A stretch of 64,000 nucleotides of DNA from Adineta vaga (lineage: Eukaryota; Rotifera): assembly GCA_021613535.1 (NCBI GenBank), contig CP075493.1, forward strand, positions 15,562,001 through 15,626,000, given 5' to 3'. This document shows positions 35,896-46,912 of this stretch, piece after piece. Within the stretch, counting starts at the first letter, position 1; the number at the start of each line of letters is the position of its first letter. The translations under genes were made by a program, and so were the position numbers. Below the pieces are notes generated by a model. That model searched no databases. It had not been told where the DNA came from and saw only the letters and a program-made list of their open reading frames with translations.

Positions 35896-36361
35896 TGAGT
35901 CCGAAGTGATTTTGTCAAAAATTTAAATTTAACAGAAATCGTGAAAAATTTATAAACGGTTATAAATATTTATAAATCCGTCTGGTTTATAAATATATAT
36001 AAATATTTCTTAATTCGATGGATTTATAAATTAGTTTTGGATTTATAAATATAGTCTCGATGTTCGTAAATTGCGCATCAGATGTTCAGAATCTAACACT
36101 AAAACTGAAAATTTGTGTAACAAAACTTTTGCCAGAATTCCCCGCTATAAATTTACTTAGAATATCAGTTTTGTTTTTCTGCTATCTATGCCAATATAAA
36201 AGTCAACTTACACAATAATTCGATTTCAAGTTTATAAATCAAAAAACCGATTTATAAATGCCTAACGTGTTTATAAATGCTTTAAATTGCAGAGTCAAAA
36301 ATTTACGATTTATAAATCGATTTATTTATATCGGTTTATAAACCTCCCTGTTTCGGACTCA
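35896..36361. mobile_element. Non-autonomous TIR element rich in TTTATAAA
   Basis: The element is bounded by perfect 10-base inverted termini TGAGTCCGAA and TTCGGACTCA, 466 bases apart. The inside contains about ten copies of [AG]TTTATAAA in both flanks of a central unique part, with no open frame. Many internal palindromes could form cruciforms. No target-site duplication was recognised at the edges. It lies directly upstream of the first visible exon of the centrosomin-like gene, so it could be in its promoter or 5' intron. The type of transposase that would mobilise it is unknown. Confidence 0.6.
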
Positions 36362-37136
36362 TCAATGTTGTTGATATTCGATAGTATTCAATGAGATATC
36401 TCTAAAAAATGAATATCAGAGCTATAAAACAACATATTTCTATTTAATAAAAACTATCAAAGGACAATCGTCACTGTGTCGATGATTATCTGAGATTATT
36501 AATACATTGTATAAATCTGTTAATTAAATTAGATGGCACGTATATTTTCCTCATTTCATTGATTTACGGCTGATTAAAAAATATTAGGAAAATTTTACCA
36601 TCTAAGTAGTCACTTTCATTCTGAATAGAAAAGTTCTCTGTCGGTTTATTTAATACGCTGGGGCATAGAATTGACACAATTGTTACTCGACGAAGGAAAG
36701 GAAAATGTGTTCTTTTTTTTCTTTAACGCTCTTTCACTTTTACACAATAAACGATCTTCAGATTTGCTGGACTTGCAAGTACCATAACTAAAACTGAAAT
36801 ATTTTAGTGGAGAAATCTTACCTGTACGCTGATTTATATCTTCTTATTTGTGTCTTCATGTGTCTTGTATGTATCATAGTTGTCGTTATCTATTTGTTCT
36901 CTGTCTCTCTCTGTTTATTTAATGATTAAACTTTTTCACACATGTCTTTTTTTATTGTGAATAAAACATTCATATAGTCACGAGTAGTGTCGACAACTGC
37001 TGCTGTTCTCTCTCACTCTCTTCTTCTTTGACATCATTACCATTGCGTCTCTTAACATCATATATGGTAGGAATATAAAGTTTGATTTATTCTGTCTAGT
37101 TTTATATTTAAGATAGAAATAAGAGTTAATAATAGT
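36362..37136. other. Stretch without a recognisable gene
   Basis: AT-rich sequence between the inserted element and the 3' end of the ADP-ribosyltransferase-TPR gene. It has short TCTCTG runs but no coding or RNA signal that I can support. Confidence 0.5.
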
Positions 37137-39593
37137 TTATTGATGATTATGTTCGAGTTTTTGTTGAAGGCGTGCAATATTTTTTCTAGTTTTTCTACAA
37201 ATCTCACCATAAGAATGAAGATCAGTATTACACATTTTCATTATTGAACGATAATAGTGTAATGCCTTTCGTAATTTCTTCATATCTTCATATACAGTAG
37301 CTAAACGATCAAGATTAATCATTAAATCATACATTTTGTCGGGAAAATAACGTTGACGAATGTCTAAAGCTTTTTTGTAAAATTCGATGGATTTTTCGTA
37401 TAGCTTCATGGTTCTGTAAGTCCGAGCAATATTGTCCAGAGTACGAACCATATGTTCATATTCTTTCGGTTTCAGTCTCTTTTGAGCGCTAAGTGCTTCC
37501 AATCGATATTCCAGAGCTTTGCCAGGATCATGTTCAAAAGTTTTTGCAATATCTTCAAGGATGTTGGAAACATTACGTTGTTGAGGAGGTGGTAGACATT
37601 TCCGTGTCATCTCAAGTGATTTTTGATAATAATCCAAAGCTTCGTTTCGGTTCTTCATTGCAAAATATATTTTACCGATGAAGTATAAACTAGAAGCGAT
37701 GTTAAGATGTTCGGGTAAGAGACATTCTTGTCGAAGTTTCAAAGCCATAAGGTTACAGTCAAGTGCTTTATCGTACTTTCCTTGTCGCCAGTAAGACCTT
37801 GCTATGTCAATGTAACTAAACGCATGTATATGATGTTTAGGTGGGAAAAATAATTTTCTTATTTCCGAAGCTTTATTTTGATAAATTATCGCTTTCTCAT
37901 GATCTTTTACACGCCAATAATACCGCCCGATGGAACTGTATATGGCTGCGCTCTCACCGTTATTATCACCTATTGTGCTTTTGAAAATATTTATCGCTTG
38001 TGTATGGCATTCTAAAGCCTTTGAAAATTTCCTCTGTCTATCAAAAACTAGACCCTTTCCGTGAAGTATCAGAGCTAAATGTATTTCCTCTCCTGAATTA
38101 GATTTCGAAGCTAAATTATATGCTTCATTTAAATGTTCTAAGGCTTCTTCACACTTATTCTGATGTTGTAGAGCGATACCAATTCGATTATGAATACGGG
38201 AAAGCTTTTCACCACCTGGATTCTTTAAAAGTTTTCGAAAATAATCTAATGATTTATTATACTGTCCAATTCTTTTTAATAATATTCCTATCATCAGTCT
38301 CGGACTTTCATACTTCATATCTTCTCTATATATTTCTTTATATTGTTTCGCAAGTTCTCCTCCTTTGTCAGTTGTTTTTATTTTGATTGAGTAATAATCA
38401 TTCTTAACGTCTTGCTCTATACTCTCAACCTGAAAGATTGAACCTGCATTAAACAAATATTCTTCTTCCGCATTACCAAACTGACTTAAACTGCTTATAT
38501 CCGCGAAAATGATCGAATCTTTACAGTGACATAGATCGCACTCGATTTCATATAAAACTGGTATAAAATCTGAATCTCTTCGGATAAATATTTCTGCACA
38601 CGAAATATTGCGACTAGTAGACCAATATTCGTTAGTTGCAATAAGCTTTCCTTTCGTTAACGTCAAACTTTCTAGTTCTTGCTTATGCAGACCTGAACCA
38701 CGGTATAAAATGAGTTTTTCTTCATTTTTATTCTTCATCTTTTCACATTCTCGATGGAGTTGTTTTGATAAACCAGCTATGTAGTAACGAAATTGATAGA
38801 GCTGTTCAATATCTTCTGTTCGGAGAGCCTTATTAATTATTTCAAATATAAATGTTGGCTTTGTATACCACCGAATACAATCTTTAATTTGAAAGGTTCG
38901 ATCGAATTCGTCGATCGTTTTAAGAGTTTGATCATTATCTTGATAAATTTGACGACAAACGTTTAACATTTCTTCCTTTGCACCACAATCATCATCAGGA
39001 GATAAGTGTTGAATAACTTCATGGAATAATTGAAACCTACGATGAAAAGTCATTTTTATATATTTTTATTTCTTCTCGTTATAGAACACAAGATATCCTG
39101 TTTCAAGTTCAAATATACATTACCAGAGATATCGACCAGAATATTTTGATAAATCACAAGTACCTTGCTGATATCGATTATAATTCGAAGGTAATTCTAT
39201 ACATTTGTTGAATTTATCGACAGTTTCCTTTATTGATTGAATAAGATCATCAGAATTATTAAAACTACCCACAATTTTTTCTTTAATAATATTATCAAAT
39301 AAATCTGTAGAATTTGCTGGAAAAATAAATAATGACTTTGATGACGATAGTTCGAGAATTCCTCTACGATACTTGACTGCATCTTCAGCAGATATAATAA
39401 CAAATATCTTTTGATTTTTTGTTGTTTCCATACTCTGGGTGAGTATATCAATATCCGTATAACAAATAATATTGATATTTTTAACAATTTTATTCTTATC
39501 ATCATCACCGGGATTGAACCACATAAGCGTTACATTTTCCTCAAGTTTTTTAACAGAATTCATTGTAGTTAATAAACGATCTTGTGAAGACAT
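37137..39593 (-). CDS. ADP-ribosyltransferase with C-terminal TPR array
   Basis: Exon 39124-39593 joins exon 37137-39036 in phase across a GT-AG intron, giving 789 residues. An N-terminal domain of about 150 residues (LMWFNPGDDD, KIFVIISAEDA) is of unknown role. The ADP-ribosyltransferase domain follows, with LYRGSG (Arg269), EYWSTSRN (STS at 296-298) and FGNAEEEYLF (EEE at 347-349), so the catalytic set is complete. Residues from about 400 to 780 form tandem tetratricopeptide repeats, for example ALEHLNEAYNLA, KALDCNLMALKLRQ and SIEFYKKALDIRQ, similar to kinesin-light-chain-type TPRs. The domain order enzyme plus TPR suggests that substrates are chosen by the repeat array (inference). There is no signal peptide or membrane helix, so it should be cytosolic. 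The gene appears intact. Confidence 0.9.
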
Positions 39594-39862
39594 TCCTTGG
39601 TACCTCTTCAGATCGACGACATCTTCATCTGATTGGTGAACTGTGTAAGAGGAAAGGAAAGAAAATATATTCGCTTATTCTCTTCAACAGATAGAAAGAG
39701 GGCGCTTGTTTATAGCGAACATGCTTAATGATTATTCATATTTTACGTAATAAATATTTATTAATAAATAATACAGATATATACAAAAGAAAAGAATGAA
39801 GTAGTATCTACCAATAATAAGTAAGAATATTGACGAACGAATAAATAAATATTAGCAAAAAG

Positions 39863-40455
39863 TTATGATATAACTGGATAAACTTCTTGAATAATTCGAA
39901 TCAAATTTTCAAGAGATCGATTACAAAATTTACGACGCCACATAAACTGAGCTGAATGAGAATCTAATAAACTACGATGTTGTCACATTTGATGCTTCTT
40001 TCTAATCTTGGCTACCATCCACATGTTCTCGACCGTTTGCGTATGAACTAATGTCGTCGGATCCACAAAATTAATAGAATGGTTAACAGTTTCATGAGTA
40101 TAACAATTTGGTCCATTATTAACATTAACTATTGAATTGTAAGCACGCCATTGATCACTATAAAATGTAGTACCAGGTAAAATAAATTGATGAATAAGTG
40201 GTAAAAATGTAGCAGCATCACGACGATCTACAGGTATAGCAAAAAATTCACGAGTATCGCGATCAATGCCTCCGAAAACCCATTGAGTTCCTACGGCACG
40301 TCCTCTGTTGTATTTTCTCTTTGTCCATGCACTCTCATCTATCTCGACTACATGATCTACGCCGCCAATGACTGCCGGATGTTTAATAAAATATTCTCCG
40401 CATAAATATCTAATAACTATATTTACAAAATAAGAGAGTTTGTCTCTTTCTTTAA
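39863..40455 (-). pseudogene. Merlin/IS1595-type (ISXO2-like) transposase, dead
   Basis: Read on the minus strand, the frame contains CGEYFIKHPAVIGG, VEIDESAWTKRKYNRGR, WVFGGIDRDT, PGTTFYSDQWRAYN and HTQTVENMW. This is the order of the ISXO2-like DDE domain, found in bacterial IS1595 elements and eukaryotic Merlin transposons. The first two acidic catalytic positions are visible (VEIDES and SDQW). A TGA at 39983-39985 breaks the frame after KKHQM, and readable sequence continues (FMWRRKFCNRSLENLI) to a stop at 39863-39865. The N-terminal helix-turn-helix region is missing. No terminal inverted repeats were recognised. Confidence 0.75.
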
Positions 40456-40814
40456 TTCACAAAGAAAGAACAAATAGCTATTTAGAAAGAGTTAGATATT
40501 CTATAGCAAACCATCTATGAATTCTATTTTGTTATAAATCAAAAGATCAGCAATATCCAAAAAATAGAACACAGGAAAGAAAATTCTGATTAGAAATTAG
40601 CTTAAATGAAAGAAACAGAAAAACAATATAAGAAAAGATCTACATAATAATAATATTGAATATTCTAGCATAATTCACTCTATCACCCTATCAAAAATGA
40701 TTCAAATATAAATAAATACGTAAAAAAATTCGTTCATGAATTAAATAAGAATTAATCAATATTTTTATCATCAACATTATTATCTTCATTTTTAAATGTT
40801 GGATTTCGGCCATC
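40456..40814. other. Stretch without a recognisable gene
   Basis: AT-rich sequence between the dead transposase and the next telomere-like repeat. Nothing coding was recognised. Confidence 0.5.
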
Positions 40815-40891
40815 TTGAGGGTGCGTGTGGGTGAGGATGGGTAATACTCTTCTTTTCACCCTCACCTACCCACAACCACACCCACACCCTT
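40815..40891. repeat. Telomere-like inverted repeat
   Basis: Left arm TTGAGGGTGCGTGTGGGTGA; right arm CCCTCACCTACCCACAACCA followed by CACCCACACCCT. This is one of the longest members of the family, at about 77 bases. Confidence 0.7.
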
Positions 40892-40949
40892 TATTGCGAG
40901 GGGAGGTTCACGTTTTTTTTCAGATACTGGTGTACCGTCTAAAGTCAGC

Positions 40950-41375
40950 ATAGTGTCACACGAGATTTAAAAATGCCTTAGCAATGTAACAAAGTATTCA
41001 AAATCTGTCGAAGACGCTTTAAATGAAAGGTTATCAGTGAGAAATAAAAGCAGCAAAAACAATGAAAAGGTTTCCCTTACTCGCGTTAAAACAGAACCAT
41101 CAAGTAAAATCTGAAAACCTTGTTGTCACACTGTACGTCACCCGAGATTTTGTATTTTGTTTCTGCTGTAACTCCTGTCAACTGAAACAAACTGAGCTGG
41201 AATTTTTATCATTTGATCTACTAGTTATAGTGAACTATTGTTGAAAATATCGGCATTGGAAAATGTATCTTTCATATGAAAGTCGGTCAAATAGTGTAAA
41301 AGTGTCGCGCGAGTTTTTTTGGGTGAACTGTCACACGAGACTTTTGTGAGACAGTTAGTTTAGATTTTTCTATTC
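40950..41375. repeat. Region with dispersed copies of a TGTCACACGAGA motif
   Basis: Four variants of the same short motif occur: GTGTCACACGAGATTT near 40954, CGTCACCCGAGATTTT near 41138, GTGTCGCGCGAGTTTTTT near 41302 and CTGTCACACGAGACTTTT near 41329. The last one forms a small inverted repeat with GTGAGACAG. There is no coding frame that fits. It may be the remnant of a mobile element or a protein-binding array. Confidence 0.4.
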
Positions 41376-42220
41376 AACATTAGCACAAAACTAACGCGGA
41401 AGTAGTTCTGTATACAACAAATAATTACTCTGATGATATAGATAATAGACACATGACATTACTTAATTTGAAAATAAATTTTCATTGTTCAATCCTAATT
41501 TGCAAACTCCCCAGAAATCGTCGATGGTAATAGCATAAAAAGTGTTCATTCAGTTTGTCAAAAGTATTCTTTTACATCGCGCTTTTTTAAGATGAACAAA
41601 TAAATGGTTTTTGAATGATCTTTTAACTATTGTTAATACATAATTCATAAAATAAGACATTTTTTCTATTATATATTACTATATTTTAAGTCTAGTTCAA
41701 ATTGCAAAATATAGTATAATTAGTTAGAATAGGTGATAGATATATTTCCTATAAAAATATTTGTGTTTTACTAATGGGTCAAAACCAAAACAAAACCGAA
41801 ACATTATCAAAACCAATACATCAATATCAAAACCTAATCGAAACCACCTCAAAACTATTATTCCAAAACCAAAACTAAATCGAAACCAAATCTCCAAAAC
41901 CAAGAGTTTTGGTATTGGTGCATGCCTATTTATTGCTGGTGACAATCAAGTCTATCTATGTCAATGGTTATGATTAGTTACTGGTGTCAAGTTGAAGTTT
42001 AATTCATTGAAAATAACCAAATTAGTTCAATATGGTTTTCTTAACATCCAATTCCATGTTTTGTTCTAATTTACATTTGTAACATCTGTATATTTTTCAT
42101 TGAATTGTGTTTGTGTTATAATTGATAATGATCTTCAAATAAGGTCGAACATTCCTGTTTAATAAAAAAACTCTTTACATTTCATTAAAACCTCGTTCTT
42201 CGTTATATTATATTATTCAA
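41376..42220. repeat. Intergenic stretch with a degenerate AAAACC tract (about 41775-41910)
   Basis: The plus strand shows irregular tandem copies of CAAAACCAAAAC- and CGAAACC-like units. Open frames over the tract on both strands have repetitive translations and are not taken as genes. The rest of the stretch is AT-rich without a recognised feature. Confidence 0.45.
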
Positions 42221-42684
42221 TAAATGACACGTCACCTTGTAAAATATGTTCTTTTTATAATAAGAAAGAAGAGTATGTAGCTGTGAATTGTGAGGTTATC
42301 TTCAATCGTGTCTTCAAAAAGTAATTGGTAGTAGTAGGATTCGAACCCACGAAAGAACAGTGCTTGAAACTGCCGCCATAGACCGCTCGGCCATACTACC
42401 GAAAGATGTAGTGAGAACATAAGATTCTGTTCTGTTTCTTTTCATAATCAATCATGCAATAACTCTCACTTATTGCATCATACATCAAGAAACAGTAACA
42501 ATGTGATGTCATTTCATTGAAAGCATAGAAAACATTCTGCACAGCATCGATTGTTGATCAAATGAAAAACAATAGATTTCAATTCCATGAGATATAACCT
42601 GAAATTCATCATAGATTGACATTATTATCATTTACCGATCATCGTTTCGAACAGATACACTTCGCTCGTTATAACAATGCGTTA
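42221..42684. repeat. tRNA-Leu-bearing dispersed repeat, copy 3
   Basis: Nearly identical by eye to the corresponding part of copy 2 upstream of and across the tRNA, and then to copy 4 over the next 100 bases. It includes a small perfect palindrome TGCAATAA-CTCTCAC-TTATTGCA. It then rejoins copy 2 up to the telomere-like repeat at 42685. Confidence 0.75.
42327..42400 (-). tRNA. tRNA-Leu (anticodon CAA), short variable region
   Basis: Identical in sequence to the tRNA at 31565-31638: 7-base-pair acceptor, A-box TGGCCGAGCGG, anticodon loop TTCAAGC, B-box GGTTCGAATCC, short variable region TCTTTC, and A at the discriminator position. Confidence 0.75.
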
Positions 42685-42723
42685 TAGGGTGTGGTTATTC
42701 TGTTCAACACACACCGACACCCA
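42685..42723. repeat. Telomere-like inverted repeat, short
   Basis: Left arm TAGGGTGTGGTTATTC, right arm ACACACACCGACACCC. It corresponds to the element at 31831-31876, so it was duplicated together with the tRNA-bearing repeat and then diverged. Confidence 0.6.
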
Positions 42724-43027
42724 ACTGTGACATATCCTCAAGATGCAAATATGCATTGAAATTAAAAAAAGAGAGGTAGAAAACGAGTATTTCCACTATT
42801 TTAAAAGGTCAAGTATATGTTTATCATACTAAAAGAACGATTTATGCCGTACTCAAACGTTCGAAGATTTTTTTGCCTTGTCATGCACTTTGTTTTTTGT
42901 CTTCTCAACATTATATAAATCGTTCTTTTCTTTTCCTTTTTCTTTTCACAGTAGTACACGTGAATCGTGTAAAAACGTGTTGCATTTAGAAGTATCAATG
43001 TTATAGTTTACGTTATACTTATAAGTA

Positions 43028-44053
43028 ATGGCAAACTCTTTACATCGTTTAAATTCTTCATTAAGTGATAAGAATTTTAAACTATCATGGGATATCGTTC
43101 GGTCTAAATTGATTCCACTTGATCATTCATCGATTGATGCAATTCTTACACACGACAATCCTCAACAACCTACTATTGTTCTTCCTGATGGCCGAACATT
43201 TTTCTGGTACCTTGCTATAGGAAGTATGAATAATCCGATATCATTGTATCTTCGAAATCTCTCTCCAATTCTTTCGTATCCAGCAAGATGTCTTAATTAT
43301 CGTGTTGTTTTTCGAGGGCCTGGTGGTATGGCTGATTTAGAACTGTGTGATGAAGCAGAATTCGATGGAGTTGTTCATTTACTTTCTGAAGAGCAAATGG
43401 ATCGTTTAGATAAAATGGAAATGAGCTATCAACGAATCGTAGTTCCGATTATTGACTATCAAAATCAATCTCATGCTGTCTATGCATATCAAATGACATT
43501 AACGAATATGCTAGATAATTTGCCAAGCGAACGTTATCTCGATATCATTGTGAAAGGATGTGAACATTATGGTGTTCGCTCAGAGTATATCAATCGACTA
43601 CGACAGGAGCAACCAGTAGTGCCTCGAAAAGAACCGCACATGTATCAGTCTATTACGGATGTACCGTCTGATGTATTTTATACACTTGATGAACTTGCAA
43701 AACATAACGGAACTGATCCTGAATATCCATTATGGATTTGTATTAATGGTAAAATTCTAGAACATGTTGGACTACCACCTAGTGATGATCCTGATTACGA
43801 AACACAAAAACGTTTCCACGCCATTATCCATTCACGATTTTCTGGACGTGAAGCTGATTTTGAAATAGCCAAAGGCTTATATGAACCTTTGCACAAGTTA
43901 CCATTAAGTGAAGAAGACTTGTCCGATGAACATCGAGCAATGCTTGAAGATAATTATCTATCAATGCTGTTTCGAGGTGGTCAAAACAATATCTACTGGA
44001 AACCCGTCGGACGATTGTATCGGTCGAGCAAGAATACGAACTCCTCCTCATAG
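43028..44053 (+). CDS. Gamma-glutamylcyclotransferase-like protein, 341 residues
   Basis: An intact single-exon gene. Residues 60-180 show the cyclotransferase fold signature: FFWYLAIGSMNNP (the substrate loop usually written YFGSN), then NYRVVFRGPGGMADL, GVVHLLSEEQMDRLDKME and SYQRIVVPI. Enzymes of this family release 5-oxoproline from gamma-glutamyl peptides in glutathione turnover, using a Glu that would lie in the DKMEMSY block. The C-terminal 140 residues (PLWICINGKIL, RFSGREADFEIAKGLYEPL) form an extra domain that I do not recognise. The protein has no signal peptide and should be cytosolic. It lies just behind the third tRNA repeat. Confidence 0.75.
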   Translation: MANSLHRLNSSLSDKNFKLSWDIVRSKLIPLDHSSIDAILTHDNPQQPTIVLPDGRTFFWYLAIGSMNNPISLYLRNLSPILSYPARCLNYRVVFRGPGGMADLELCDEAEFDGVVHLLSEEQMDRLDKMEMSYQRIVVPIIDYQNQSHAVYAYQMTLTNMLDNLPSERYLDIIVKGCEHYGVRSEYINRLRQEQPVVPRKEPHMYQSITDVPSDVFYTLDELAKHNGTDPEYPLWICINGKILEHVGLPPSDDPDYETQKRFHAIIHSRFSGREADFEIAKGLYEPLHKLPLSEEDLSDEHRAMLEDNYLSMLFRGGQNNIYWKPVGRLYRSSKNTNSSS

Positions 44054-44099
44054 CTCCATAAGAAAATGTATTGTCGTCGAAAGGAAGACAAAACAATTT

Positions 44100-44933
44100 T
44101 GTCCCTGAAATGGATCTAAATGAAAAAGGTTCACGCGATGTTTCTCATTTAAAGCTAATTTAAGACCAAATTGTTTCCCCTCTTTTCTCTTTTTTTGAAA
44201 AATTCTATTTCATAAAGAGATATTTGTATGAAATTATGTTACGGTCAAGCGGCATCATTATCTTTGCATAATAAATATACTGAAATTTACTTTTAAATGA
44301 AACAATCTATTTAGCTTCAGTTTCGATAAGTTCTATATAATCAATATCATCTTCACATTTTGATGATCCTGACTTTTCGGTCAATATCATTGTGATGAAT
44401 CATAAACTACATTGATCAGGGTATGAGTGAATGTGGATGTGTACTAGCTTCCATAATCTATGTTTCATCCCGGCTAAACGAATAGTCAGATGATAATAAT
44501 TACTTCATGATTCAATAATCACAAGTAAAGAACTAAATCAATTCGAAATATACGAAGAAATTAGAAAAGATTATTTCAATCCAATAGGGGTGTGTACTAG
44601 CTACCATAATCTAGATTTTATCTTAAGCTAGGAAGACTCTTCAGATCGGTAAAATTTGTTATAATGCAAAGATAAACAAAATCGATATTTAAATTAGGTG
44701 TTAATGATGAGATTTTTTCTATTTGATATAAAGTTATCACTTCGACCTTTTTCATTTCTATTAGCAAAGTAAATGTGTTTAGGCATTCAGTTGATTAACT
44801 ATTCAATATTGAGGATTAATACTTCTTTTGTAATTATATCGGTACTCAAAATTCATCATTAATTTGAACAATGACGTTAAATGTGTTTTTTTTGTGTCTA
44901 AGATAAAAAGCTTTTAGCATCAACGTTGATAAA
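44100..44933. repeat. Intergenic stretch with a direct repeat (44438-44475 and 44590-44630)
   Basis: Two copies of TGTGTACTAGCT-[TA]CCATAATCTA lie about 150 bases apart and share diverged flanks. The first is preceded by a lone G-rich arm (GGGTATGAGTGAATGTGGATG), which resembles the left half of the telomere-like elements. No gene was recognised. Confidence 0.4.
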
Positions 44934-46087
44934 CTAGAATTTTCTAATAATATCTTGTACCTCTTGAATATGAGAATTGAATAGTTGAAACGAAAATATT
45001 TCTTTTTCGAATAAGGAAAAAGTCTTTAAATTAATTTTTTTTAAAACTAAAAACGTTTCATATAAACTTCTATTATGTTCATCTGGTTTCTTTTTAACTT
45101 CTTCTTTATATATTGTCCAAAATCGTGTCAACAAATGATCTATTTCTTGTTTTGAACGTTGCCCATTGCGTTGAAGTGTCTGGATTAATGATGATTCACT
45201 CCAACTTTGTGTAGAATCAGTTATTTTTTGAGCAAATTCTTCAATTGTTAATTAATCTTGTTGATATGGTTCATAAATATTTGATTTACTAAGACGATGA
45301 TCAGATGTAATCAATTGAAATGAACAACGATTAAAAATTTCTTCATTAAAACATTCTTCATATGAACGACGATGCATTGGAAAAGTATAATCAAGTAATT
45401 CTTCGTCATTCAATGGAAGTAATTGAGCACATTTATAAAGTAAATCATAACCATATTTAACCATACTTTCGCCATGTTTATCAGTACAATGAATTCCAAG
45501 AATAAGAATACCACCTGGACGAAGTTCACATGAACGATGTTCCAAAAATTGAATATAATCAAGTTGAGCTTGTGTTTTAAATGCTTCAAGTTCTTCACCT
45601 TAAGCAAAACATGATATACAATGATTTGATATATTACATGGTTTTCGAGAAAGCCAATGAATAGAAGATGATGAATGACTCAACGTTACAGAATTTAATG
45701 GAAGACATTGTTCGTAAAAAGAACGACCATTTGCTACACCAAAATAAGATTTATCTTCTAAAAGAATATTGAACAATGATGACCAATCATTTGTTGGTAG
45801 ATCATTATGAATAACTAAAAATGTTCTTTCAGTTTTTTTGATTTCGTGAATAAGATCAATTATAATTTTCATAATATAATGAGAATTAGAACCGTGAGCA
45901 GAATCAAAATCTGCAAGAATTATTGGAGAAGGTGAAGGGATAATTCAAGTGTATGAATTGCATTTTGAATACATGTTCTGGAAGATTGAATTGCAGCCAG
46001 TTGTGCATAAGAATTAGAATTATATGAACCTGTCATACCTAATATTCCTTCGGAATTTATTGTCAGTGTATTTTGATGAATATCCAT
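44934..46087 (-). pseudogene. SABATH-type carboxyl methyltransferase, dead
   Basis: From an ATG at 46087 the readable protein includes MTGSYNSNSYAQLAAIQ, ILADFDSAHGSNSHYIMKII (SAM-binding region), HNDLPTNDWSSLF, YFGVANGRSFYEQCLP and SVTLSHSSSSIHWLSRKP. The HNDL and SSSxHWLS blocks are hallmarks of salicylate/jasmonate-type SABATH methyltransferases. Three lesions are seen: a one-base frameshift near 45930, a TAA at 45600-45602 after CISCFA, and a TAA at about 45252-45254 after YQQD, with homologous sequence going on to 44934. SABATH enzymes methylate small carboxylic acids in plants, and related genes occur in bacteria and rotifers. The origin by transfer is possible but not shown here. Confidence 0.8.
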
Positions 46088-46912
46088 TATTTTTTAACGA
46101 ATACAATATTATTATACAGAAAAAAGAAAAATATATCATAGAAGCACATCATTATATCACTAAATTTTTTATCTTCAGATAAAATTATGATATTGTTCTT
46201 TTGTTATTCTAACAGATATCTAAAGCAATACCAAAGTTTTTTTTTAAATATTACGAGTTTGAAGCGATGTCACACGCCTAGAATATCCGAAAATACTTCT
46301 CCTCTTCAGATGGGTGTGCGTCTGAGAATAAATCCATATTAAATAAATAAATTCTAGTAGCCCCTCACATATTTTCTTCGCACGGGAAGTGAGGACGAAC
46401 AAAGTATTATATTACATCATCATACTTCCTAAATAAAAATGAGAGAGAAAATATCTCGAGGCAATATAGTTTTCGATAACAATCAACGTGGGAATATCAT
46501 ATACTGTTTAGAAGTGACTAATAGCTAATTAGAGTTTCATTCGATTAATAAAGCTAAGATTCGAAAAGCTATAAAGTATCATTTGTAATTTATCGATACA
46601 TCTAAACTGGAAAAAGAAATTAGTAATATAATGGCAGATGATTTCCTTTACCACGATCTTTGTTGGAAAAATCGAAACATAAATGAGTAACTAGGAAATA
46701 CATTAAAATCACAATTAGGGGTAAGTGTGGTCAGATTTATCTTTCGTTTCTCCAAAATGCAGTCGCAAAAATGTCATATTTCGATTAATCGATTTGGACA
46801 TTTTTATTCGAATATGAGGAAGTATTTATTGACTGAGTCATATAAATATACCTGTATAAATAGTGTAATTCTATCATAACATACTGCATATATCAAAACA
46901 ATACAGAAAAAT
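46088..46912. other. Intergenic stretch between divergent genes
   Basis: Lies upstream of the protease gene. No gene was recognised. A TATAAATA-like sequence (ATATAAATATACC) at about 46841 lies some 70 bases ahead of the protease start and could be its core promoter. Confidence 0.4.

Noticed and set aside
41724-41973. Overlapping open frames on both strands with Lys-Pro-Asn or Phe-Gly repeats
   Set aside because: Both are translations of the degenerate AAAACC tract and lack start context or family resemblance.
40815-42684. CRISPR-like array
   Set aside because: Repeats are irregular in length and spacing, and the context is eukaryotic.
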